Shown one piece after another: positions 39,562 through 52,029 of a stretch of DNA of 64,000 nucleotides. The position numbers and the translations under genes are program-made. Location: NCBI RefSeq assembly GCF_048771995.1, contig NC_133024.1, forward strand, positions 21,902,001-21,966,000, written 5' to 3'. Origin of the DNA: Taeniopygia guttata (Eukaryota; Chordata; Aves; Passeriformes; Estrildidae). Below the pieces are notes generated by a model. It did no database searches, had not been told where the DNA came from, and worked only from the letters and a program-made list of their open reading frames with translations. The first letter of the stretch is position 1; each line of letters opens with the position of its first letter.

Positions 39562-40964
39562 TGTCATGGTTTGACACTGGCACAATGCCAGCGCCCCCAT
39601 GAAAATGCAACCTCCCAATTGAATGTTGTGAAATGCAATCGAGAAACAGACTAAAGCAGGCCCAAGGACAAGGGAAAAAACTTTATTAAGCTACTACTAC
39701 TATACTACTATAAAAGGAAAAAAAGAAAGGAAAAAACCACACATAAAATTCAGAATGAAAACCTTTCAAAACATTCCTCCTCCCACCACCCAACTCCAAC
39801 AAACCACAGCAAGACACAACCTGGACCCCAATCAGGTTCCCACCCTCCACATAATAAATACTCAGTCCATCGAGGGAGAGAGGAGTCTCTCCTGTGCCAC
39901 AAACCGCCCCCCCCAAGAAACACAGCTGCCACATCCCATGTTTCCATGTCATACATGGAACCGGAGAAAATCTGCCAGTGTAACACACTCCTTTCCATGC
40001 ACAGTGCTCTCACCACCAATGCATGGATGGACAGACTGCTCTTAGGATTTTTTTTTTCTTTCAAGGATGCTCTGCCAAGTGGGAAAAAACAACAGCTCAG
40101 TTTTTTTTCATTTTTGGGGCCACAGTCCCCCCCATTTTCCCCTGGGGCCGAGAATCCAAGAACAGAGATCTTCTTCTTCTTCTTCTCTGAAGACAGGGGG
40201 CACCACCACAAACCTCCCTAACTTTTCTCTGTTCGCTCCACTTTCTGTCTTTTCTGAAGCATGGTCTCTTTGGCTCACCAGCATCCTCCTAAAATACAGT
40301 CTCTCTTGGAGGTGAAGATCGGTTCAGTCTGTGGCTACCAAGAAAAAGTCCAACCAAAAGGCACTCCATCATCTTCCCCCAACCTTCTTTCCCTAACATC
40401 TCAGGTCCCTGGTTGTCTCTCTTTCCTTCAACTCAAGGAGGAGTAATATTTCACAAAGCCTTCATTTCCCAGGACAGGGCTAAAAGTCCCGACTCCCAGG
40501 ATGGGTCTGCCTGGATTCTCCGGCTCCCACAGGCGGCTGGCCACCTTGCTGCCCTCAGCACGCCCCAGCTCTTCTCCTTTCCCCGCAGTGAACTGCTGAC
40601 AAAACTGCCGCTGTCTCTTTCTCTCTCTCGGGAGAGAGAGACCTGGGGGGAGAACGGAGACATCCCAGATTTCTCCACCCTTCCATCTGCAGGGGGTTCC
40701 AGTCTCTCCACCCTTGGGCCTACCTCAGTCAGGCCTTCTGCTCCCCAACCCAGCCATGGCCGGGCAGGGGAGAGTCTGCACTGCATGCTGACTGGAACCA
40801 AAGAGAGAGAGTTCTCCTGGGAATTCTGCTTTTAACCCCTCTGTGTTCTCAGAGGCGTGTCCACCTTCAACTGGTCACCCCAAGTGTCAGTATCCAAACC
40901 TGATCCCTGACTGGATTGACCTCTTCCTTCCGAGAAAATTCTTCTTCCGTGTCAAACCATGACA
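39562..40964 (-). mobile_element. Long solo LTR, ERVL-type, with 16-bp terminal inverted repeats
   Basis: This is a 1403-bp element bounded by TGTCATGGTTTGACAC at the left and its exact reverse complement at the right, inside a 5-bp duplication AACTG (39557-39561 and 40965-40969). On the minus strand TTAATAAAGTTTTTTCCC (about 39690) serves as polyadenylation signal near the 3' end. Five-base duplications and this terminal sequence are typical of songbird ERVL LTRs. Several open frames of 60-150 codons cross it but none resembles a retroviral protein; they are chance frames in pyrimidine-rich DNA. The sharp ends suggest a fairly recent insertion. Confidence 0.9.
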
Positions 40965-40969
40965 AACTG

Positions 40970-43900
40970 TGACCCTGGAATGTAGCTGTGGCTGAAGGCT
41001 CTGAGCAGACACTACAGACACTTCTGAGTGTCTTCTGGAGCTTCTTTAGAGAAGGCCTAGACAGCATCTACACATGTAAAAGCTGTTGGGAATCTCTGCA
41101 TAGTCTGAGGTTTGCCCAGCCCTAGCTAGAGCCTCACAGCTTATTTTAATTATGATCCTCCTTGCATGGGTTGTTGCAGGCTTCTAATGCAGCTGTGTCA
41201 CTCTGTGCTGACAATGGCTTCATTCTTTGGGCCCTGCTTTATTACAAGATGTTAGGTTTGATTCTTTTCTTTTAAATGATGGATATAAAACTCACTGTTG
41301 TTTAATTTGAGAGTTCCTTATGAGATGAATGAAAGGCATGAGGTAAAATAGATTGAAAGTATACATGTGTCACGAAGACTTGAAATTATTTTCTCCCACA
41401 CTGTAGCTATTTTAACTATTCAGATGGTAAACTATTCATGGTTTTCACTAAAATCTCTAAATATACCAGCAATGCATAAACAACATTAAATAATAGTAGT
41501 GTTACATACATATATCTATAAATACATACAGTATATATACATCACCAATCTGTTTTGTAAATATCAATTTAAGATTTTGCTTTTTTATTCAGAGCTTTTA
41601 ATGAAGGCAATCTTTTGGTTAAATTTAAAAGCACATGAAGATTCCAGTAAAAGAAAAACTCTAGAAAAACAATAGAGCAGGCACTGGGACAAAAAGGATG
41701 AGCAAATGATAAAGTTTATATGTAGAGTATGGATCAGATTTCAAAAGCAAATGGAATAAACTTAAGCAAAACAGCATGTATTCCAAATTGGAATCAGCTA
41801 TAATATTATGAGAAATCTGTGTACCTCCTATTGTAAATATTTATACTTTTGAATTTCCTTAGTAAACTGCCAGATATTATTCCCCAAAGAACATTATTTA
41901 CTTGTTTTAGATTTTAGCTTATCTGCCCTTCAATTCTCTCATGAGATCAGATTCTCACATTACTGACACATAGGGTGTTTTTAATTGCAGATCAAAAGGG
42001 AATACAATTCATACATGCATTACAGCATTGTCTTTTAACACCTAACAGAAAATAGTGACTAAAATTAGACTTCATAGGGCATTAAAATTTGAATATGGTG
42101 CCAGAAAAAGTGCCATAAATCTCCCTGGAGATGAAATTCACTCATTATCCTCATCTGAGTAACTTCTGCACAATCTTCTCTATGCTAAATCACTGCCAGT
42201 AATCAGGGGATTATTAGTGCAGGAATTTTTCTATTTAAATTTATGTATGAATTCTGCCCTGTCTCAGTGTACCTGCAATTATTACGTTTCTGACAATACA
42301 CAATCTATTGATCAGTCTTGCTCAATTATGGGACAGACCCTGAATTCTAGCCTTCGAATCTAATTCCAAATTATTATGTGTCTGAGAATAAATTTGTCTC
42401 ATCTTTCATGCTTTAAATTTTATCAGCTGTCTACTTTCAGCAGTCCTCAATAGAGACACAGAGATGCTTACATGCTTTTGATTTTTCTGCCTTGATGCCT
42501 GCCTGATAAAAGTCATCATTACAATATCATTTGTTATTTTTGATTTGAGCTTTTAAATGGAAAATGCCCTCTTGACTTCAATGGCACAAGATCCAGCATT
42601 TTTTTTCTACAGGAGGCTGCAAGGGAAATGGAAACTCTCAGTGAAGAGTTTATCTCTTCACTAGCTCACAGAGTCAGTAATTTCAGGTGAGCCTCCTCTG
42701 TGCCTTTGCCTATCTCACGCCCCTTTGGAAAATTTTCCCTTTGATCCAGGAAGGTGTGGCTGGGCATTAAAGTATGAAACATGCTGCCACAATTGCACAC
42801 ACCTTCCAACATCACTGATGACATCCTGTTCTCTCATGTTGCTGTGTCTGTTTAACTTGTACGTTCCTTAAGTAAAGGACTGTCTATAGCTCCTTCTTTA
42901 TGTAGTAATTGCTAAATCTTTGTCCATCTTGATTGTTCTCTAGACATTACAATAGTAAACAAAGCAGTTAGGAATCACGAGTCACATCAGATTTGAACCA
43001 GAAGCATAAAGGCAAGGCCTCATCATCCCTTGTGCCATTCATTCAGTCTTTTTTCAGCACAAGACATTTCCACCTCCTCCTTCCTAGCAAGCCCCATCTC
43101 TTATTTTTTATTTATGTGGCTGAAAATAAGGTGAGAGAATAATCTCAGAGGTTCTTGGAAAAAAATTGTCATCTGAGACCCTCTGGGTCCAGGCAACAAC
43201 ACAAAAACAGAAGAGCAGGGGGAAAAAGAAAAGAATGTCTTGTTTGGTAAAAAAGTTTTGATCAAAGCAGCTGCAATTTGCAAGGATTATATCTGGTCCA
43301 CTGTCCTACAGAGGTAAGAACTGGACAGTGGCTCTTTATGATTTCACAGCCCTCTGTGGGCTGCCAAATTAAGTATGTTTTGGATGAAAGTCTGAAAAAA
43401 TAGCTGGCATCAAAAAAAGTTGTGGTGTCCACTTCCATCCCTAATAGTTTTCTTTTAATCTTTAGCCAGGGCATGGGAAATACAATCCTCCTTCATTAAA
43501 AGTATTAAAGTGATCCTCTGTTGGACTGTACGTGACTTGAAATTTGCCCCCTTTATGGGATGAATAAGCTGCATGGAATCTGGCTATAAGCTGAAAAAAA
43601 TCACTGGAAATTTTTACAAAGTTTCTCTCCTCTTTACTTCCCCAAAAATAACTTTTTCATTTCTAGAACTTCTTTTCCTTCTTCTGATGGTATATGACGA
43701 GTAAACCAAGGAGAGCTCGAATAATCTACTTGGAATAATACCTAAAATTCTTCAAGGTTGTCCTACTGTATTTTAGTTCCCTAAGTCTCTCTTTCACTGT
43801 CGTGTGGCCATCTAAGGGATTTTCTGTGTCCTGTTGTATGCTTACAGATAGAAAAAGGAAAAAATAATTGTTTACTTTCGGTTAGAGCCTGAAATAGTAA

Positions 43901-46900
43901 GTGAAAGCAGATGATGAACAACCAAAGTCTCAATACTGTACATGGGTTTTGCAGGGTTTTTTCATAGTTCTTTTGAAATCCACACTCCCACCCACACATA
44001 CACGTGGCAGTGTTCGTAGGTTTTGAGCCTTGGGAGTGTTAGCAGCTGAGTCTTGTGTAACCTTTCCATCCAGGGCTGGAGCTCCTTACCTTGTGCAGCT
44101 AAACCACTGCTGGGCACTGGTCAGACTGAAGTGAGGAGACCATGGAAAAACTAAGAAGCTGACAAAAGCCAGTGTCCTGTGGAAAGCATTGCCTCACAAA
44201 CAGACAAAAGACAGTGATTTATTTGCTGCTAAGTGACATCTTAAATCAAATACCAAAAGGCATTAAAACTCTCTCCATTAAAGGCTCATTATTACTCTCT
44301 GTAAGGATATTATACACACTTCTGTGACACAGTGCAAATGTTAGGGACTGAAGGGCAGCTTGCCCATCTAAACTTGACTTTCCAGTTTCAGTTTGACAAT
44401 ACAATTTTCACTTTTTTATTCTGTGACTCTTTAATAAATTTGTCATTTTCTCAGCTTTCTGTGTTTAGGCTTAGAGGTGGCTGGGCTTTGATGATAAAAG
44501 TAATGCTTAGTTTTTACACAATATCTGTCATAAGTAGAAGACAATGCACTTCACAAAATAGATCTGTATCATTACCCTTTTACCTGAGGGAAAAGCAAGG
44601 CTTTTAGAGGTGAAGAAATTGGCTTTTGCTTATTAAAGTGCTACATATAAAGTATTACATATAAAGCTTTTTTTTTTTTTTTAAGGAATATTAGAGCATG
44701 CTAATGATTATTTTTAATATTTGTTTACTCTTGTGGTAGATCTGTCCTGATTTTAGAGTAGGCAAAATGTGGTTCTTGATGATTGTGTGCAAATCACTGA
44801 ATCCTTCTTTCATTTTATATTCTTGTCTATTAAAAATATTGATGCTATTTTGGTTTTAATTTTAAAATACTGATGATAATTCAAAGCAGATTGATAAAGT
44901 TACATTTAGAAGTAATGGTGAAGTGCTGCAAGACCTTTGGCTCAGAAGTATTTAATGACAGGCAAGGCAATATTATGCATCTACTACAATATTCTGGACT
45001 GCTCTTGAAATACTGATACTAAACCCAGAGAGCCATGACTGTCTACTTATATGAGCCCTATTGGATTAACAAGGTAAAGGAAATTATGATTTTTAAATAA
45101 TCAATTTTTTGTCACCTCCCATGCTGCTCTGCTGTGGCAGTTCCTATATTTACAGCAGCATATGGTTTGGATATTCACTCAATCAGATTTCACCTTGTAA
45201 TGTGCTGAGTTGCTCTCCTCAAATAGGGGTTCTAGAGCTGGAAAGAGGCAGGTGCACTGCACCCAGCCAGTAGTAAACACTTCTAAAAAGCATGGTACTA
45301 CAGTCGTTCATCTGTAAACCACCCCCATATAACCTCCCCTAAGTTTCTCCTGCAGATCTATGCTGGTCTCACCTTTCAACAGGACTAGCAAATCTAGATG
45401 TCCCAGTTCTTTGCTGGAACCTCATACCCACCCAGTTCCCTTTCCTGAAACAGCATGCCAAGGAGCACCATGGATCACACAATCTATGCCCCGTCATCTG
45501 TTTTCTTTCTGTTTGGAAAAACAGCTTTCCACATTATATAGCCCAGTGTGTGTGTCATCAGAGAGCCACGGTGTATCTGGAATGTGGTGATACAGGAGCT
45601 TTTTGTTTGCAGCATCCAACATTTTATCAGCATTTCAGTATTGAGAGGTCTGAGTGCTGAGAGAGGTGGATTGAACTGAGGATATGAAGTGGTCACTCAC
45701 TAGAAATGTGAAGAGAATTAAGGGGTGTGACTGTGATGGGATGGAAACTTTTAATAGTATTTGGTTCTCACAGTGAAGGAGCCATAAGGGTGGACGGGAA
45801 GAGTCAAAATGAAATAAAGAGGAGGAGAATGAGCCTTTCCAGTGTGAAGCAGGAGTGCTGAAAAAGGAAGGGAACTCCTGGTGATAGCTGCAGTCCTTTG
45901 ATGTCTCATTAATCACTCCCTCATTTGCCTTTTACAATGCCAGCCCTAGAGATCCCACTGATTTTTCTCTACTCTTTTCTCTCTACCCTCAGAACCTACT
46001 TACCACTGAGCATTTGAGTGTTGTGTTTATCATGGAGAAGTCTCCAGTGATTTGTGAATTAATTTCTTGGTGTACAGTATGTTATTTCTGTTGGTTTTCC
46101 TTTGAATTTCCTTATTTCTCAATGTTGTTATGCACAAGAAAATTACTTTTATTTTTATTTTTGTGAGAACATTCTGCCACAAATGAAGCTCTATGTAGGA
46201 AAATGTAGGAAATGTAGGAAAATTACTTACTATCCCAAATCTAATACGAAAGTATGAAGAGAACTAATGCTTCTCTTTGGCAGCTTTTCATAGGGTGAGG
46301 TAAAACTGTCATCTAGTGGTCATAATCTGTTCCTGAATTACTGTTTTCTTTTGGATATAGCCAAAGTATTTCTTATACCCAGGATGAAATGTACTGAAGT
46401 ATACTTGAAAATACTAAGGTAGAAAAAAAAAAAAAAAAAGTGTCTGAAAGGCTTTGAGGTAAAGTGAAAAAGCTCAGACTGTTTCATAAACAAATTTATA
46501 ACTTGGTGCAGCAACGCTGTGAAGTCCCTTTTTCCCCTCTCTCCCACAGTTTACCACAATGGCATATCACTTTTGCCTTACTGAACAGCTGTGGGAGGCT
46601 AAAGATAAGATAACTGAAGCTAAAATAGGCCACCAAAATAACCTCTCAATAGTTATCCTGCTACAGTCATTTTACAGGTCAGTCTCAACTACCCTGTAAC
46701 AAGAGCATGTTGATGCTATCAGAATAAAGCTGACTGTGTGCATCTCCTCGCTTTGAGCTTCTTTGTGTACCAGTGTTTTGCAGATGCTGATTGGTAAAGG
46801 TAATGCTACACCTACATAATGACTATTGGAGTTCAGTGAATAAATGTGAAGAACAGCAGGACTGGTACATAAGAATATGCTCGGACAAAAAGGGAAAATT

Positions 46901-49900
46901 GGCAGAGTAAATTGCAGTGTTATGAGTTTGATGACTCAGGCTGGAACATTACTCCATAGCATTAGCACTTGCATGTAGTACCTGTAATACTGTTGACAGA
47001 AGCAGGTGTGATTCTCAGATTTTTTTAAATGGAGAAATTCATCTGTGCTGATGAGCAAGGAAGCTTTTATGCAAACACTATCTCCTGGAGTGAATTAGTT
47101 AGTATAAATCATAATACTTAGCAAACAAGCTTCCTGTCCAGTTTGGCTTCCAGATTCTGCTTATAATTGTATTTTCAATAGGTGGTGAATCCCTAGTTTT
47201 GGATTAGGATCCCTTTATTCAAGGTGCTTTGCGAACTCAGAACTTCAAGATATCATCTGCCTTGTAATGCTTAAAGTTTTAAGCTGACAGAGGCAGATGA
47301 TGGGGACCACAAGGAAATGACAAGACAGTCTTTATGTAATTAGAAATATTTTCAATATGCCCACACACTTAAGAATGTAATTGCTATTGAGCAGATATCA
47401 TTGAAGATGTTCAGCAAAGATATTGAATAAAAATTATGAGCAAAGATATTGAATAAAAATAAAAACCTTTCTGGATGTTTCTGCAGCTTCCTGACTGAGG
47501 ACAGTGCTATCTGAGGTAAATGACAAAAAGCATATGGTAGATTATTTTTAAACTTACATGGTCAAAAATAGCTGTCATCTTTAGTCCATCAGAGAGAAAA
47601 GATTTCTCAATGGTGAATGCAAGGGAGAAAAAGTTAGGCTGTGGAAGCCTTTCTTACATATTCATTATGAAATAAATTTAGTAGTGAATATTCTTCACTT
47701 AGCATTTTCTGTGAACAGGTTTTGATCTGACTGCATAACTTCTGTGCAAATGTATTTTTTATCTTTCTTTCTAGTTATGACTAAATGCACTGTACAGTTT
47801 TATTTCCCCACCAATTAAATTTGATTCAGTTTTTATTCTGCTAGAGGTTTTAGATTTTTAAAATTTCATTTTAATAAACTGGGGGTTTTGAAAAAAATTA
47901 TTTAGAATTCCCTTACCTATACACTCATTCTCAAGACTTGCATAAGTACACTTATTCTTTAGATTTGTGTGAAGAAACCCCTGCTACATCTAGAGAGAGA
48001 ATGCTCATGTGAAAGTCACCCAGCTCTAACAGGAAAACTTAAATTTCTGTAGCCAAGAATATAAACATAGAAGATCCTCAGGTTATTTTAATTCATAACT
48101 GAAATTAAGCTGAGCAGTAGATCAGCAGTCACAGACTGAACCAAAGGGTTACAGTGGGAAAGCAGGGTTATAAACAAGGCTGTAAGTAGTGAACCCTCAA
48201 ATATGAGTAGGTGATATTGGCAGGAGAACATAATTGTAAATCCTGCAAGTAGTTGGGATTCAGAGACAGGGTAATGTTCTGAAAACCACTTTTACTGGAC
48301 TCTGTTATTAGGAAAGCTGTTTGAAGCAGGTAAGTGAGGATATAAAGACCTTTCAGTTGATATTTGCAATCTAACCAAATCTTAGATGTTGTCGCGGTGA
48401 TGAAGGGCTTGACTTTGTTCCTGTGAAACAATTTCCAGTTAGAGACACAGAAATTGATGCATGTACAGAAGCTATGTTCAGCCTCAGGATTTGTAGTGCA
48501 TCCATTTTTCAGTAGTCCACTGCCATCCTAAAGAAGAGGTGAGCAGCTGCCCTGTGGATGCACAGCAGCAGAGAATCAGCTCACAGCTGTGTTGCGCGTG
48601 CGAGCTGGGTGCTCGGGACTCTGTACAGTCATAAGATAACTGTGAGCATTAACTGCTTGTTTAGAGCAGGAATGGCAGTTATAACCTGTCAGGAGACTGA
48701 AAAATGTGTGTGAAGATAAAATAGAGCAGTAAAAGTGCAAGATGCAAATCTACCAAAATTCAGTGTTGCGACATGAGATAGAGCATTGGTAAAAGTGGTG
48801 AAAGCCAAAACCTTTCTGTACGGGATGAGCTGAAAAGCTGCTGACTTTCTTCCTGTGACTGTGCAACATCCTGGGGAGTTTAGAGGGCAGACTGGCCTGA
48901 CTGCTAAGAATCAGCCAACACAGCACTTTTGTGTGGAGGATGTCTGCACCACAGCAGCAGCACAGTGCACAGAGGAGCAGCAAGCACCTTGAGGGAGAAA
49001 GAGGAGTGCACAAAGGGACTCTCTGCTTTAGAATTCTGTGCATGTGTATATATGTGTGTATACATAAGATTCTTAACTCAATATTATTTATCATAGTCAC
49101 AAAATAAAATTCTATTCTCTGCCCATAGCAGGTCTGAATGTGTAACAAAGTAAAGGACAAAGAAAATAATCAACCAATTAGCAACTTAGGAATGTCCAGG
49201 TCTGGAACTTATGTGATTTAGCCCAGTGTGATAGGCCTGTGAAGGATGATAAAACCTTACAGCTAGACAGTAGGTTAGCAGGTGATACACTTCTGTAAAT
49301 ATAATATATCTTGCTTGTAAACTGGTGACAATTTACCTTCAAGAGCTGATGAACCCCATTTATGAACACTGAACAACATAAAACACTTTCCAGCCCACAG
49401 AAAAAAAAAGTCTTAAGAAGTGATGGCACTCTGTTTTTGAGTAGGAAAAAAAGATCAATGGTCAGTATAAGAATTTTAAGTGAGGAATTTCAGAGGATTA
49501 TGCCTGTGTTGACTGGCTCTCTTCCTTGGTCAGTCACTGGAAACTGAAGTTCCTTTAAAATTTGTTTGTAGCTGCTTGATATTCAGCTTTGATCCCTTCC
49601 ACTCTAAAATGACGTGCAGAAACGGAGAAAAGCAATACTTGCTTGCAGAGAGCACCTGGACAAGAGCGGCTGTTTGATAGCTGCTAGAGTGAGAGTAAAT
49701 AACCAACTGTATCAGTTCATGTGAGTAATACATTTAGGAACTGCAGTCACTTTAGAATTCTGTTTTCCAAGCACTGTGTCATAGTCCTTGAGAGCTTAGC
49801 TCAAAAGAAAGCTCTAACAATGTGTGTCAATAGATATTTCTAAATCTAAAGGAAAAATCCAGTTCTTCTGATGTTGCAATCAGACCACTTACCCAGTCTT

Positions 49901-50487
49901 TTAAATACTGAAATAAGAGGTAGTCAACAGAGGCTTATAAACATATTTCTTTACACTTACTGTTCATACTTTAGCTAGAAAGGCATCAATCAAAAAAAAT
50001 TGAGAACTGCTACTATATAGAGGAAAATTAATTTTGCTTATCCCAAGGGATATTTTGTGAAGGTGAGAATAAGTCACCTCAAAATGAGACACAATAAGAT
50101 ACATAAGCTAATTTGCATACAAAAAAAGTGAACTTGCAAGTACATTGAAAAGAACATCAGTAAAATATCTAGACGTACAAATGAAACAAAATTTCAGTTT
50201 TGGTAGTAAAAATAAATATTACTACAATTAGCAAACATTTTATTTTTTTTGCAAACATTATTGCACATTTATAGAAGATATATTTGTATTTGTTTTGTTT
50301 TATGAAATATTTTATGTTTGTTTTTGGTTAAAGTAGCCTATGGGTTTTGAGTAACGTAAGTATTTTACAATATCTTAATGCTTATACTCTTTAGAAAGAG
50401 AAGAACACCATATCTTCATGGAATCTTATAGAAAAATAATCATACCAGTGATCTGAAACACAGAATGAACATATTTAGTGGAAATCA
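40970..50487. other. Unannotated non-coding DNA downstream of the receptor gene
   Basis: This is AT-rich sequence with homopolymer runs (T16 near 44669, A17 near 46423) and the tandem duplication at 47.4 kb. No exon, RNA gene or named repeat is visible. AAATAAAA on the minus strand near 50240 could be a distant polyadenylation signal for the CD200R1-like gene, but nothing ties it to the transcript. Confidence 0.5.
47413..47460. repeat. Short tandem duplication
   Basis: AGCAAAGATATTGAATAAAA plus two more bases is present twice with a 26-bp period. It looks like a local slippage duplication with no other content. Confidence 0.85.
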
Positions 50488-51303
50488 CAAAATCATAGAG
50501 TGGTTTGGGTTGGAAGGGATCTCAAAGATCATTAAGGTCCACCCCCTGGCACTGGCACATTCACCTTTCACTAGACCAGGTTGCTCAGAGCTCCATCCAA
50601 CCTGTCCTTGAACACTTCAAGGGGTGGGGCATCCACAACCTCTCTGTGCAACCTGCTCCAGTGTCTCACCACCCTCAAAGGAAAGAATTTCCTCCTAATA
50701 TCTAAACCTACTCTGTTTCAGTGTGAATCCATTCCCCGCTGCCCTGTCACTGCATGCTCTTGTAAAAGTCCATTTCTGTCTTTCTTGCAGGTTCTCTTCT
50801 CTAGTGGAAGGCCACAATTCAGTCACCCCAAAGCCTTCTCTTTTCCAGGCTGAACAATCCCAACTGTCTCAGCCTTTCCTCATAGGACAGGTGTTCTATC
50901 CCTCTAATCATATCAATGGCCTCCTCTGGATCTGCTCCAACAGGTCCATGTCCTGCTTGTGCAGGGGACTCCAGAGCTGGGTGCAGCACTGCAGGTGCAG
51001 TCTCACAAGAGCAGAGCAGAAGAGCAGAATCCCTTCCATCCCCTGATGGCCACACTGCTTTGGATGCAGCCCAGGACACGTTTGGTTTTCTGGGATGCAA
51101 GTGCACTTTGCTGGGTCATGGCCAGCCTCTTATCCACCCCAAGTCCTTCTCAGCAGGGCTGTTCTCAATCTTTTCATGCCCCAGTCACTATTGATACTAG
51201 GGGTTGTCCTAACACAGGTGTAGCACCTTGCACTTGGTCTTGTTAAATCTCATGAGATTGCCATTACCAACCTTGTCCAGATTGTTCTGGATGACACCCC
51301 ATA
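50488..51303 (-). mobile_element. CR1 LINE fragment, about 0.8 kb
   Basis: On the plus strand it runs from the reversed 3' end (AAATCATAGAGTGGTTTGGG, TTGGAAGGGATCTCAAAGAT) through CACTTCAAGGGGTGGGGCAT, AATTTCCTCCTAATATCTAA, CTCCAACAGGTCCATGTCC and CAGCCCAGGACACGTTTGG to TTGTCCAGATTGTTCTGGAT. It is 5'-truncated near 51303. It lies downstream of the CD200R1-like stop codon and could be part of that gene's 3' UTR. Confidence 0.9.
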
Positions 51304-51906
51304 ATGGCATCTCGAAATACTGGATAGGAACCTAACAAGTCAATTAGTCATGCTAGTGCAGTCTCCTTCTTAGTGGATGACCTTCTAAATTTATCCCTTA
51401 TTTCCATTTTCAGAGTAAGTCTTCCCTACCATTATCTTCTGCTATTTGAGGTATTCAGTGACGATCAGTAGGTCAACAGGTCATATGTTACTAATATATG
51501 TATTAGAAAAAAGTGGCTGCTCGTGGGTTTTTTTTTCAGTTCAGACAGAACACTCCGGTCTCCCAAATGTGTACATCATAGTGTCAAGTGCATCAAAGTA
51601 ACAACTACAAGTGACTGACAGGACTATCATCCCAAGGCAACAACAACGAAGGGAAGACTGGTCACAACTTCTTTTCCAGGAAACACTGTGGTGTGTGGTC
51701 AGTCACATCTTCCCAAGGAATAACACATTTTCCCAAGGAGGAAAGCAAAACAGGGATTAAAAAAAGAACTATGGACTCATCAGCAAGCAGAGGTTTTTGA
51801 ACAGACCTATGCTGCCCCAACATCTGAACAAATCCTCTGAGAAGTTTCTTTCTATAACCAGTCTTCTATAAAGAATTTCTTTCCTTTTCTGGTGTTGTTG
51901 AATCAT
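51304..51906. other. Probable 3' UTR or downstream flank of the CD200R1-like gene
   Basis: The stretch follows directly after the TGA on the minus strand and is AT-rich with no clear AATAAA. The transcript end therefore cannot be placed; it may extend into the CR1 copy at 50.5-51.3 kb. Confidence 0.45.
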
Positions 51907-52029
51907 TCACCTTCCTGGACACAGGTCTTGTGGAAGATTCTGCCCCACTGTCAGATCAGACACTGAGTTGTAAATTACATTTTCCTTCTGCACATAAGTA
52001 GTATAAGGTTCCACTTCCATTGTGTCATC
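51907..52029 (-). CDS. CD200R1: CD200R1-like last exon: tyrosine-containing tail and stop
   Basis: This exon has 41 codons including the TGA at 51909-51907, opening in phase 0 after a TTGCTAG acceptor (TAG at 52032-52030). The tail contains three tyrosines within EPYTTYVQKENVIY, lining up with the three-tyrosine tail of mammalian CD200R1. The last tyrosine sits in NVIY where mammals have an NPxY motif that binds Dok adaptors, so the Asn and Tyr are kept but the Pro is not. The protein ends 20 residues later in QDLCPGR. No canonical ITIM is present. The 3' UTR was not delimited; a CR1 copy lies 600-1420 bp downstream. Confidence 0.88.
   Translation of the reverse strand, partial: DDTMEVEPYTTYVQKENVIYNSVSDLTVGQNLPQDLCPGR

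Noticed and set aside
39686-40835. Several overlapping frames of 90-153 codons on both strands
   Set aside because: All lie inside the ERVL-type LTR, have low-complexity pyrimidine-driven composition and no retroviral protein motif.
50819-51246. Overlapping frames of about 90-107 codons on both strands
   Set aside because: They cross the CR1 copy. The minus-strand one retains CR1 reverse-transcriptase-like residues but is broken and truncated.
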